Positions 1-5,960 of a stretch of DNA of 6,158 nucleotides are shown in pieces (the first letter of the stretch is position 1; each line of letters starts with the position of its first letter). The translations under genes and the position numbers were made by a program. The notes below the pieces were generated by a model. It did no database searches. It had not been told where the DNA came from and was given only the letters and a program-made list of their open reading frames with translations. Where the stretch lies: positions 1-6,158 of the forward strand of contig CAYRIQ010000042.1 of NCBI GenBank assembly GCA_964424505.1. The letters run 5' to 3'. The DNA is from CAJBLF01 sp964424505. GTDB taxonomy: Bacteria; Patescibacteriota; Gracilibacteria; Absconditabacterales; Absconditicoccaceae.

Positions 1-158
1 CTAGATCCTCTCTATCTATTATAACTTAAAAACTTCAATTTTCAAACATCTTAACTGGTCTTTTAGGGAAAGTGACATTTTCATGGGTGCTAGAAATCAC
101 AAAAATGGAAGTGATTAGTAACTGTAATAGTAACAGCCTAGTCGTGAATTAATCTTTG
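1..158. other. Left flanking DNA, no gene recognised
   Basis: This AT-rich stretch lies outside the left inverted repeat of the IS66 element. I see no credible reading frame with a ribosome binding site and no tRNA or other RNA signature. A weak imperfect dyad (CTAGAAATCAC near 93 against GTGATTAG near 111) and a short near-palindrome around 117-135 are present but too weak to call. It is probably intergenic host DNA or the edge of another element. Confidence 0.5.
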
Positions 159-182
159 GGTTACTGTTCACTCCCCAACCTA
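159..182 (+). repeat. IS66 left terminal inverted repeat (IRL)
   Basis: These 24 bp are the exact reverse complement of 5937-5960. The next base outward (158 G against 5961 A) and the next inward (183 G against 5936 T) break the match. The real IS tip may be position 160, giving an end that starts GTTACTG. Confidence 0.93.
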
Positions 183-251
183 GATCACTCTAGCAAATCT
201 ATATGTGCAATATGCTGAAAATAAAAAAATATTTATCCACTGAAAACTTTT

Positions 252-292
252 AAAGAGAAGGGAAATGTGCATAACATTTTCCTTCTCTTTTT
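252..292 (+). terminator. Intrinsic terminator just inside the IS66 left end
   Basis: A 17-bp stem (252-268 with 274-290, one G-U pair) closes a 5-nt loop (GCATA) and is followed by a T run at 288-292. Its arms begin AAAGAGAAGG and end CCTTCTCTTT. An A run precedes the stem, so it could also work on the minus strand. Its position about 70 bp inside the IS end suggests it stops transcription entering from flanking genes, a common way for insertion sequences to limit transposase expression. Confidence 0.8.
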
Positions 293-486
293 ACCTGTTC
301 ACAAGCAAATAATACAACCTGAAAATCCGTTCTATTATGGCAAAATCATTGAATTTATGCCCTATCAATCAGTATAAAACAGAGGTTATCAACCGTCAAA
401 ATGCACAACCTTTAAAAGTGCTGAATTGGCTTTTTTAAAGGGTTTCTGCTATAATTTTTGTATCAGAAGAAGGTGGGGAAATCACA
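293..486 (+). promoter_or_regulatory. Promoter and leader region of the IS66 genes
   Basis: Two sigma-A-like promoters can be read. The nearer is TTGGCT (426-431), an 18-bp spacer and a perfect TATAAT (450-455), with transcription predicted to begin near 462. The farther is TTGAAT (349-354), 18 bp and TATAAA (373-378). The nearer promoter leaves only about 25 nt of leader, which holds the AAGGTGGGG ribosome binding site. No other gene is seen between 183 and 486. Confidence 0.6.
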
Positions 487-711
487 ATGAAACCGATTAG
501 TAATCCAAATATAATTATACAAAAACAAGAAGCATGTATCCTATCTCAAAATGCACTTATCGATCAAATGAACGAAGTTATTTCTATTCAAAATGAGGAA
601 ATCGATTGTCTTAAGGAATGGACTGTTGGTCTTCTAGCTGAAAACGAACTTCTAAAAAAAAACAATGAAGAACTTCAAGATATTCTAAACCGTATGTTAA
701 ACGAACAGTAA
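487..711 (+). CDS. Small coiled-coil protein upstream of the IS66 transposase
   Basis: This 74-aa protein is preceded by a good Shine-Dalgarno (AAGGTGGGG, about 8 nt before the ATG) and a perfect -10 box at 450-455, so it is probably expressed. It has no membrane segment, cysteine pair or known catalytic motif. From about residue 18 to the end it is rich in Leu, Ile, Asn and Glu with heptad-like spacing (LIDQMNEVISIQ, then LLAENELLKKNNEELQDIL), which predicts a parallel coiled coil. It ends 26 nt before the transposase start and is surely co-transcribed with it. It occupies the place of tnpA/tnpB in classical IS66 elements but resembles neither as far as I can see. It could be a transposase partner, since the transposase also begins with a long coiled coil, or a translational leader. 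Function is unknown. Confidence 0.72.
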   Translation: MKPISNPNIIIQKQEACILSQNALIDQMNEVISIQNEEIDCLKEWTVGLLAENELLKKNNEELQDILNRMLNEQ

Positions 712-737
712 TTTTATGTTCTTTCTGGAGGCCACTT

Positions 738-1886
738 ATGAAGTCGAATTTTGAATTTACTACAACTCTACAGTATCGCGTAAAGGCGCTTTCTCGAAAA
801 TTAGAAGCGTTTGTTTCTGGAGAGATTTATCAAAAGATGGCTTCCGAATATCACAAGATAGTTCAATATTATGAAAATATTCTTAAACAAAAAAATCTAG
901 AACTCGCTAAAGCTCATAGTGAAACCATTACAGTTCGTAATTATTGGTGTGAAATAATGGACGATGTGGAAAAAGAACATCTCGATGAAAAAGCAAGTTG
1001 GCTTAAAGAAGTTCAAAAGCTTAAAGATCGTGTACTTGAAGTCGAACAACAAAGAGATGCTTCTCAGGACAAGTTAAAAGAAAGAAATAAGCAATACTAT
1101 GAGGTAGCAACGGCATTAGAAGAAGAACAGGGAAAGAATCAAAAACTGACAGCTCAGGTCAATAAAGATTTTGAAAACTCGGCTCTACCTTCCTCCATGA
1201 TTATAGGGCGAAAAAAGATTACAAACAGCCGTGAAAAAACAGAGCGAAAACCTGGTGGACAGACTGGTCATATAGGACATAAAAGAAAGCAGTATACACC
1301 GACAGAATGTCATGAAATCCCTGCTTTGGAAGACTATGCTAATAACCTGAATTTTAAGGCAACTGGAAAAACAATTCGAAAACAACTGATTTCACTTCAC
1401 ATGAACTTGGAAGTTGTCGAATTCAGCACGCCAGAATATCGGAATATAAAGACCGGACAGCGTGTCCATGCTCCGTTTCCAGAAGGATATAAGGATGAAG
1501 TGAATTACGATGGGACAGTAAAAGCAGCAGCTTTTCTTTTAGGAAATGAATGTAATGTTTCCCATGATAAAGTGCGCCTTTTTTTATCGGAGTTAACAGG
1601 GAATGAATTGACGATTTCAAAAGGTATGATTAATGGACTTTGTAAAGAGTTTTCATTAAAAACAGAAGCAGAACAGAAGGAATTATATAAAACACTACTA
1701 AGCTCACCGGTTATGAATATCGATTTTACCAATGCAAATGTCAATGGAAAAAGCAAGCAGGTGCTCGTTTGTTCCGCACCAAATACAGCAGCTACACTAT
1801 TTATTGCTCGCCATCAAAAAGGACATGCTGGGGTCAAAGACACTCCCGTAGAAGTATATCAAGGAACGCTTGTCCATGATCACGAT
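738..1886 (+). pseudogene. tnpC: IS66-family transposase, N-terminal part (interrupted after codon 383)
   Basis: This is the N-terminal 383 codons of a DDE transposase; translation would run 11 more residues into the inserted element and stop at 1920-1922. GGAGG (727-731) sits 6 nt before the ATG. Residues about 35-145 form a long charged coiled coil. Residues 157-183 carry the IS66 hallmark KPGGQTGHIGHK. The central domain contains the first catalytic Asp (D329 in MNIDFTNANVNGK; the usual DET is DFT here). The second is D381 in GTLVHDHD, only two codons before the break. The CxxC zinc-finger pairs seen in many IS66 transposases are not evident. The third catalytic residue lies in the downstream piece at 5342-5890, so this product alone cannot transpose the IS. 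It could still bind DNA or dimerise if made. Confidence 0.92.
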
Positions 1887-1922
1887 AATCCAAACTTAAA
1901 TAAAATCCAAACCTTTTGTTGA
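1880..1922 (+). repeat. RIT left-end terminal inverted repeat (43 bp, perfect)
   Basis: All 43 bp are the exact reverse complement of 5272-5314. The repeat holds two direct copies of AATCCAAAC (1887-1895 and 1904-1912) set 17 bp apart. Its first seven bases, TCACGAT, also read as IS66 coding sequence (the end of the HDHD codons). Confidence 0.95.
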
Positions 1923-1964
1923 CAAGTGCTTAATTCATAATTGTTTTATTAAAAGGTTTGGATT
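1904..1964 (-). repeat. Left subterminal inverted pair; possible terminator of the recombinase operon
   Basis: AATCCAAACCTTTT (1904-1917) is a perfect 14-bp inverted match to 1951-1964, around a 33-nt loop. On the minus strand the hairpin lies 11 bp past the stop codon of the third recombinase gene and is followed by TTATTT, so it may end the operon transcript. The arms also carry the same motif found in the element ends, so a recombinase-binding role is at least as likely. Confidence 0.6.
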
Positions 1965-1975
1965 ATAAATATTGA

Positions 1976-3016
1976 CTATAGTGTAAGCCCACAGAAGTTT
2001 AGAAGTGATCCATCATTTGCTTTCCACTTTGGAGTCACCATTTTTTCATTTTCATTTTCGATGGTTGCTAGCGCTTCGAAGACTTGATCTGTAGTTATGT
2101 CTAAGTAGATCATAGTTGTTTGAAGATTTTCATGACCAAGTAGAAAAGATATTTGTACAATATTCATGCCATCTTCAAGCCAGTGACTGGCTTTAGCATG
2201 TCGAAAATTATGGGCATGTAGATTTATTGGAACATCTGGGCAAGCAGTATGACATTGTTTGGCATATTTTTTTAAGAACTTATCTATAGCCGGCTGGCTC
2301 AGCTTTCCGTACTTTCCTGTATTTCGTGAATAAAAAACATAAGCTTCCTGATCTAAGAAATCACCATGGAAATCCTTCAAATATTGTTCCATGTGATCTA
2401 CTGTTCTAGGAAGCAGATAAAGCGTCCTTATCTTTCCGCCTTTTCCAACAACAGACGCATATGGCTTATTGCTTTTTAGGTGTAATTGTTTTACTTTCAT
2501 ATCTAGCAACTCATCAAGACGAGCGGCTGTAGAATAAAGAAGAACCATAAATGAGACATCTCGCCTGCCAGACTTAGTTGAAATATCTGGTGCTGCTAAG
2601 AGTATTTTAACAGCATCTTTTGAGAGTCCCAATACTTTTTTTCTTATTGCCTTTTTTCTGGGAATTCCACATATTCCATGATAAAGATATAGTAATGAAG
2701 TGTCACGACTGCCAATATATTTCAAAAATGTTCGCAACGATGCAATTCTGACGTTTACAGTAGCTACAGAGCATTTTCTATCATGGAAAAGCCATTCAAT
2801 CCAGCTTTCGACATTCATTCTGCAAAAACAGTTGAATGTCAAAGTAGTACTTGTTACTCCGGTATTTTTTTCGATAAATATTATATATAGTGAAAGGGCT
2901 GTTTTGTAAGACTTTAGGGTATGTTGACTTCCTGTAAGATGGGTTGGTGCATACTCAGATAAAAAATGATGGATGTATTTTGCTACTTCAATAGCTTCCT
3001 TATTTGGTTTTTTCAT
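1976..3016 (-). CDS. ritC: Tyrosine recombinase, third gene of the RIT trio (RitC-like)
   Basis: This 346-aa XerC/D-type site-specific recombinase would cut and rejoin DNA at the element ends through a 3'-phosphotyrosine link. Residues about 10-105 form the N-terminal SAM-like core-binding domain. The C-terminal catalytic domain has the complete residue set: R166 (TAARLDEL), K192 (GKGGKIR), H269 and R272 (HNFRH), H295 (LLGHENLQT) and the nucleophile Y304 (TMIYLDIT). Length is normal for the family. The ATG overlaps the stop of the preceding gene by 4 nt (ATGA), and GGAGGT (3028-3023) inside that gene lies 6 nt upstream, so translation is probably coupled. The LLGH...TTMIYLD box is the most XerD-like of the three. 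The RitC label rests on gene order in the trio, not on an alignment. Confidence 0.9.
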   Translation of the reverse strand: MKKPNKEAIEVAKYIHHFLSEYAPTHLTGSQHTLKSYKTALSLYIIFIEKNTGVTSTTLTFNCFCRMNVESWIEWLFHDRKCSVATVNVRIASLRTFLKYIGSRDTSLLYLYHGICGIPRKKAIRKKVLGLSKDAVKILLAAPDISTKSGRRDVSFMVLLYSTAARLDELLDMKVKQLHLKSNKPYASVVGKGGKIRTLYLLPRTVDHMEQYLKDFHGDFLDQEAYVFYSRNTGKYGKLSQPAIDKFLKKYAKQCHTACPDVPINLHAHNFRHAKASHWLEDGMNIVQISFLLGHENLQTTMIYLDITTDQVFEALATIENENEKMVTPKWKANDGSLLNFCGLTL

Positions 3017-3969
3017 AGCTTCACCTCCGGTATGATTTCATCCATACTATTTTTTGTGAGTTCAGCTAATATATTTGAAAATGCGGGTACTATGGAAAAA
3101 TAAGCTTTAGTTTCATCAATGGAACGATGACCCATACTCATACTTAAATATGTGAGTTTGTCAAAAAAACTAAAACTATCGCCAATCCACTGATTGATAT
3201 TACTTGTGGCGTAATGATGTCTTAGCTCATAAGCTGTTGCTTTTTCTGTACTGAACTTTTTCCATAATGATTGAAAGTTTTGTATAACCCATCCTTTTCC
3301 ATGTGGAGTATCATTAGCTGATGGAAAAAAATAAATCCTTTCAGGTATGAGTTGTTGTATCACTTTATCATATCTTTGCATCAACGCATTCATTGTGTCA
3401 TGCATAACAACATAATGTTGATCATTCCCTTTTGTATCTCTAATGCTGAGGACACCGTTTTTAAAGTTAACATCTTTTCTTTTTAACAGTCTAGCTTCAA
3501 TTGTCCTTATCCCACTACTGAAAAGAAGTCGAAAAAAAACAGGAATTATGATCTGATGTAGCTTATGTGCTAAATCATCATTCTTTGCCCTGATGGAATC
3601 GCATTCGCGAAAAAATGCGGTCAACTCGTCTTGCGTATAATCATGGGGAATGTAGTTTCTTTTTTCTTTTTTAGGTGCTTCTGGAGGTATAACTTCTGTT
3701 GTCTGACGCTCCCTTAAATATTTTATAAAACTTATTACAACATAAATCCTAGAGCGACAAGAATTATTCATTTCCGAAGTTCTTTTTCGACACCATTTGT
3801 CAACCATTTCTTGTAAAAGTATTGTATCATTCGGATAATTTTCTGCAACATATGCATCAAATAGTTTTAGATTTGGCTCATATGATGATATATTCCAATT
3901 ACCAGACGATTTTCTAAAGCATATGAATTTTTCTATCGATGGAGCTAGAAAAGATTTAAATAGAATCAT
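3013..3969 (-). CDS. ritB: Tyrosine recombinase, middle gene of the RIT trio (RitB-like)
   Basis: A 318-aa tyrosine recombinase. Residues about 10-90 form the core-binding domain and about 110-300 the catalytic domain. Visible active-site residues are R155 (SSGIRTIEARLL), K180 (DTKGNDQH), R250 (AYELRHHYATSN), H281 (SMGHRSIDETKAY) and the nucleophile Y290. The first residue of the HxxR box is Tyr (Y247) rather than His, a substitution also met in some active integrases. The ATG overlaps the upstream gene's TGA by 4 nt, and AGGAGG (3985-3980) within that gene lies 10 nt before the start. The next gene starts at an equivalent ATGA overlap, so three subunits are likely made in balance. It may contribute DNA binding or strand exchange at only one of the two ends; which is unknown. 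Confidence 0.9.
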   Translation of the reverse strand: MILFKSFLAPSIEKFICFRKSSGNWNISSYEPNLKLFDAYVAENYPNDTILLQEMVDKWCRKRTSEMNNSCRSRIYVVISFIKYLRERQTTEVIPPEAPKKEKRNYIPHDYTQDELTAFFRECDSIRAKNDDLAHKLHQIIIPVFFRLLFSSGIRTIEARLLKRKDVNFKNGVLSIRDTKGNDQHYVVMHDTMNALMQRYDKVIQQLIPERIYFFPSANDTPHGKGWVIQNFQSLWKKFSTEKATAYELRHHYATSNINQWIGDSFSFFDKLTYLSMSMGHRSIDETKAYFSIVPAFSNILAELTKNSMDEIIPEVKL

Positions 3970-5189
3970 ATCATGAACACCTCCTCGCTGACTGGATAGG
4001 ATTCAATGCTGATGGAACATTCCTTAAGGTGTAAAAAATCTGCATGAAGATATGGTTCTAAAGAATCTGGTGCAACGTGTCCAAGCGCTTTTGTTATAAC
4101 GGGCTGACTTATTCCTTCCATGAGCATGGATGTAGCTAATCTATGGCGAAAAATATGGGTTCCCTTTCGGTCCGTTGGATTCAATCGAATTCCGGACTTT
4201 ATAAGTACTGCTGAGGTAATGTTTGATATTCCCTTTGGAGTCAATGGTGAATGGGGACAGGAAATTCCAAGAAATATATTCTCAGCATTGCTTGCTGGAC
4301 GTTCTTTCGTTATATAATCGAAAACTGCATTACCAACAATAGGAAGTAATGGTAATTCAATAGGAACTCCGGTTTTATTTTGGTATAAACATATTTTGTC
4401 TGTTTTCCAGTCAAATGTGTGAAATGTAAGAGAAGCTATATCGCAAGCACGAAGTCCAAGATATAGTAAAAGACATAGTATAGCTTTATCACGTATAGAG
4501 ACTATTCCATCAGCCATCTTTGACTTTAATATTTCCGTTTCAGTCTCTGTGATATACTGGATGTTCTTCCTTCTATTATGAATTGGTGGGCAAAAAGAAG
4601 CTAATATATTGCATGTAGCGGAGTAGCCACTGCAAGCACAAAACATACGACGTAAAGCGTTTTTGGTACCTGCGCTTTTTGTTGGATTTACTCCATCGTT
4701 TGAAAAATAACTGAGCACCTGCTTTTCCGTGATGGCATCTAAGTGATTGCAACCTAAATTTTGTAAAAATAGTAAGAAATTCGACAAAATAGAGACCTCT
4801 TTGTGAACATTATCTCCCTTCACAATTGAATTGTTTGATATAGATAGATAGTAATCAACCAATTCTTTAAACTCAAAATGAAGCTTTCCATAAGCTGTTC
4901 GGTCCCATAATCGGTGTCGATTTTGACTGTTTGGATATAAATCATACAAATCAAAATTCGCTATAAGACCAATTATTGTAGCTTTTCCAACCATTCTTCT
5001 GTAAGATTTACTAGTGTCTGTGTAGTCTTCATAAATGTCATAATAAGATTCCCATGTATTGTTTTTTTCGTGATCTAAAATATGTGATATTTCAGATTTC
5101 ACCATTCGGATATAGATTCTACTATACCCATTTACCTCCATATAATCGATGAGTTTCATTTGATTTTGACGTAAATTTGCGAATTTCAT
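3966..5189 (-). CDS. ritA: Tyrosine recombinase, first gene of the RIT trio (RitA-like)
   Basis: A 407-aa tyrosine recombinase and the first gene of the operon. It has an N-terminal extension of about 100 residues, then a core-binding domain (about 102-185) and a catalytic domain (about 210-385). The active-site set is complete: R247 (LGLRACDIASL), K272 (QNKTGVPIELP), H345 and R348 (HIFRHRLATS), H371 (ALGHVAPDS) and nucleophile Y380 (LEPYLHAD). The start is supported by a perfect AAGGAGG (5206-5200) 10 nt upstream of the ATG. The gene ends in the ATGA overlap with the second recombinase. Its promoter lies inside the right end of the element, among the repeats the recombinases probably bind. 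It is somewhat longer than a typical XerC/D protein (about 300 aa), which fits the first member of RIT trios. Confidence 0.9.
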   Translation of the reverse strand: MKFANLRQNQMKLIDYMEVNGYSRIYIRMVKSEISHILDHEKNNTWESYYDIYEDYTDTSKSYRRMVGKATIIGLIANFDLYDLYPNSQNRHRLWDRTAYGKLHFEFKELVDYYLSISNNSIVKGDNVHKEVSILSNFLLFLQNLGCNHLDAITEKQVLSYFSNDGVNPTKSAGTKNALRRMFCACSGYSATCNILASFCPPIHNRRKNIQYITETETEILKSKMADGIVSIRDKAILCLLLYLGLRACDIASLTFHTFDWKTDKICLYQNKTGVPIELPLLPIVGNAVFDYITKERPASNAENIFLGISCPHSPLTPKGISNITSAVLIKSGIRLNPTDRKGTHIFRHRLATSMLMEGISQPVITKALGHVAPDSLEPYLHADFLHLKECSISIESYPVSEEVFMI

Positions 5190-5214
5190 ATTTGTAAATC
5201 CTCCTTTTTAGAGA

Positions 5215-5243
5215 ATTATACATAATAAAATCCAAACCTTAAA
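5215..5243 (-). promoter_or_regulatory. Putative promoter of the recombinase trio
   Basis: On the minus strand a perfect TATAAT lies at 5220-5215. At 17-bp spacing the -35 position reads TTTAAG (5243-5238), a weak match. Transcription would start near 5208, just ahead of the AAGGAGG at 5206-5200, so the leader would be very short or the start slightly upstream. The spacer and -35 region coincide with the inner repeat at 5224-5240, so a bound recombinase could block RNA polymerase. Confidence 0.5.
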
Positions 5244-5295
5244 TATGCTCCTACCTTAAAGCAGTATATATTCAACAAAAGGTTTGGATTTTATT
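5224..5295. repeat. Right subterminal inverted pair
   Basis: Positions 5224-5240 (AATAAAATCCAAACCTT) are a perfect 17-bp inverted match to 5279-5295, around a 38-bp spacer. The arrangement mirrors the left-end pair at 1904-1964, while the spacer sequences of the two ends are unrelated. That pattern suggests conserved protein-binding sites. Confidence 0.85.
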
Positions 5296-5314
5296 TAAGT
5301 TTGGATTATCGTGA
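5272..5314 (-). repeat. RIT right-end terminal inverted repeat (43 bp, perfect)
   Basis: Exact reverse complement of 1880-1922. It includes GGTTTGGATT (5281-5290), GTTTGGATT (5299-5307) and, at its outer edge, ATCGTGA (5308-5314), the inverse of the 7-bp junction sequence. Unlike the left repeat it does not abut IS66 sequence: 27 further bases lie between it and the IS66 coding sequence resuming at 5342. Confidence 0.95.
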
Positions 5315-5341
5315 AAATCCTAACCTTTGGATTTTCACGAT
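5308..5341. repeat. 13-8-13 dyad at the RIT right junction (candidate recombination site)
   Basis: ATCGTGAAAATCC (5308-5320) and GGATTTTCACGAT (5329-5341) are perfect 13-bp inverted arms around an asymmetric 8-bp spacer, TAACCTTT (5321-5328). This is the general shape of tyrosine recombinase core sites such as loxP (13-8-13), although the sequence is unrelated. The outer seven bases of the right arm (5335-5341) also form the junction repeat. Confidence 0.8.
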
Positions 5342-5890
5342 AGGACATTTTATTCTTATGGAACGAATCATCAGGAGTGTATGCAACATAACCTTCGTTA
5401 CTTAAAATCAAGTGTGGAGAACGAAACAAACCTGACTTGGAGCAAAGAAATGTATGACCATGTGAAGATGATGATACATTATCATAATAGTCACGAAGAA
5501 GTAAACGAAGTTGACTTAGTGAGAGTCAAAGAGCTTGAAGAGCGATATGACGAGATTCTTGATATGGCAGAAGAAGAATATGAAAATGAACCGCCAAACA
5601 ATTATTATAGAGAAGGATATAATCTTTTCATACGATTAAGAGAGTATAAAAAGAATGAGCTTTTATTTTTGCATGATAAGAGAGTTCCCACAAACAATTC
5701 TCTATGTGAACGATTAGCTAGAGTCTACAAAAGAAAACAAAAACAAGTCATGGTAATGCGAAGCTTTGATAATCTGGGTTATCTCTGCAACAGTATGAGC
5801 GTGGTCTATTTATTGCGCAATACAAAAGATAATATGTATGAGAAGATTTCCTCCATTTTCGAACGAAAATTACAAACAAAAAAAAGGTAA
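5342..5890 (+). pseudogene. tnpC: IS66-family transposase, C-terminal part
   Basis: This is codons 384-565 of the transposase interrupted at 1886. It begins with RTFYSYG, which continues the VHDHD of the upstream part exactly as in intact IS66 proteins. It contains the NHQECMQHNLRYL segment typical after the second Asp, a charged helical stretch, and the third catalytic residue E506 in VPTNNSLCERLAR, followed by the conserved KRKQKQ and SFDNLGYLCNSM region. An open frame can be read from a TTG at 5327, adding five residues encoded by the inserted element, but it has no ribosome binding site and probably is not translated independently. No other lesion is seen, so exact excision of 3455 bp would give an intact 565-aa protein, about the usual IS66 length. 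Confidence 0.92.
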
Positions 5891-5925
5891 AAATAACTGG
5901 TCTGATATAAGACCGGTTATTTTTT
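5891..5925 (+). terminator. Intrinsic terminator of the IS66 transposase gene
   Basis: The stem AAATAACTGGTC (5891-5902) pairs with GACCGGTTATTT (5911-5922) with one G-U pair, around the loop TGATATAA, and runs into six T residues (5920-5925). It begins at the base after the TAA stop codon. Together with the hairpin at 252-292 it insulates the IS at both ends. Confidence 0.85.
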
Positions 5926-5936
5926 GCCTTTTAGTT

Positions 5937-5960
5937 TAGGTTGGGGAGTGAACAGTAACC
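5937..5960 (-). repeat. IS66 right terminal inverted repeat (IRR)
   Basis: These 24 bp are the exact reverse complement of 159-182. They lie about 47 bp beyond the transposase stop codon, which fits the usual compact right end of such elements. Confidence 0.93.

Larger units (their letters stand above)
1880..5341 (-). mobile_element. RIT (recombinase-in-trio) element, 3455 bp, nested in the IS66 transposase gene
   Basis: The inserted segment carries only three tandem tyrosine recombinase genes, all on the minus strand, between complex inverted-repeat ends. The same 7 bp (TCACGAT) occur at the left junction (1880-1886) and the right junction (5335-5341), so the element is either 1887-5341 or 1880-5334 and measures 3455 bp. 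Deleting that length rejoins GTC CAT GAT CAC GAT to AGG ACA TTT and restores the transposase frame. RIT elements are known as trios of distinct tyrosine recombinases in overlapping genes with inverted-repeat ends and little or no cargo, which fits here. Tn554-type trios differ because their TnpC is a small non-integrase protein. No cargo gene is present. Confidence 0.88.
159..5960 (+). mobile_element. IS66-family insertion sequence (ISBst12-like layout), interrupted by a RIT element
   Basis: A perfect 24-bp inverted repeat (159-182 and 5937-5960, outer sequence GGTTACTGTTCACTCC) encloses a coiled-coil ORF and a split IS66 transposase gene. The span is 5802 bp, of which 3455 bp is a nested tyrosine-recombinase element, so the uninterrupted IS would be about 2.35 kb. 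Classical IS66 elements carry tnpA, tnpB and tnpC; here neither a TnpA nor a TnpB-like gene is visible, which resembles the ISBst12 subgroup that has only the large transposase. Intrinsic terminators lie just inside both ends. IS66 elements normally generate 8-bp target duplications, but the bases beside the repeats (aatctttg at left, atgaatga at right) do not match. The boundaries are certain to within one or two bases. Confidence 0.9.

Noticed and set aside
1..192. Start of the window (CTAGATCCTCTCTA) resembles 180-192 (CTAGATCACTCTA), hinting at a second IS66 end just upstream
   Set aside because: Only about a dozen bases match, with a gap, and the diagnostic inverted repeat itself would lie outside the window. 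It may be chance.
1185..1756. Open frames on the minus strand within the transposase gene (1185-1385, 1423-1620, 1505-1756)
   Set aside because: They lie antisense to well-conserved IS66 coding sequence, have no ribosome binding sites that I can see, and their translations show no domain features.
2700..4317. Plus-strand open frames at 2700-2909 and 4120-4317
   Set aside because: Both are antisense to recombinase coding sequence with clear catalytic motifs in the other strand, and they resemble no protein family.
1976..5189. Tn554-like transposon (TnpA/TnpB/TnpC)
   Set aside because: Tn554 TnpB is much larger (about 630 aa) and its TnpC is a small protein that is not a recombinase. Here all three proteins are full tyrosine recombinases of 318-407 aa, with inverted-repeat ends.
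1887..5307. Repeated AATCCAAACC motifs as a CRISPR array
   Set aside because: The repeats are only about 10 bp, occur in both orientations, are limited to the two ends of the element, and have no regular spacers or cas genes.
5327..5341. TTG at 5327 as the start of an independent gene
   Set aside because: The first five codons come from the inserted element's end and there is no Shine-Dalgarno. The protein is plainly the C-terminal part of the interrupted transposase.
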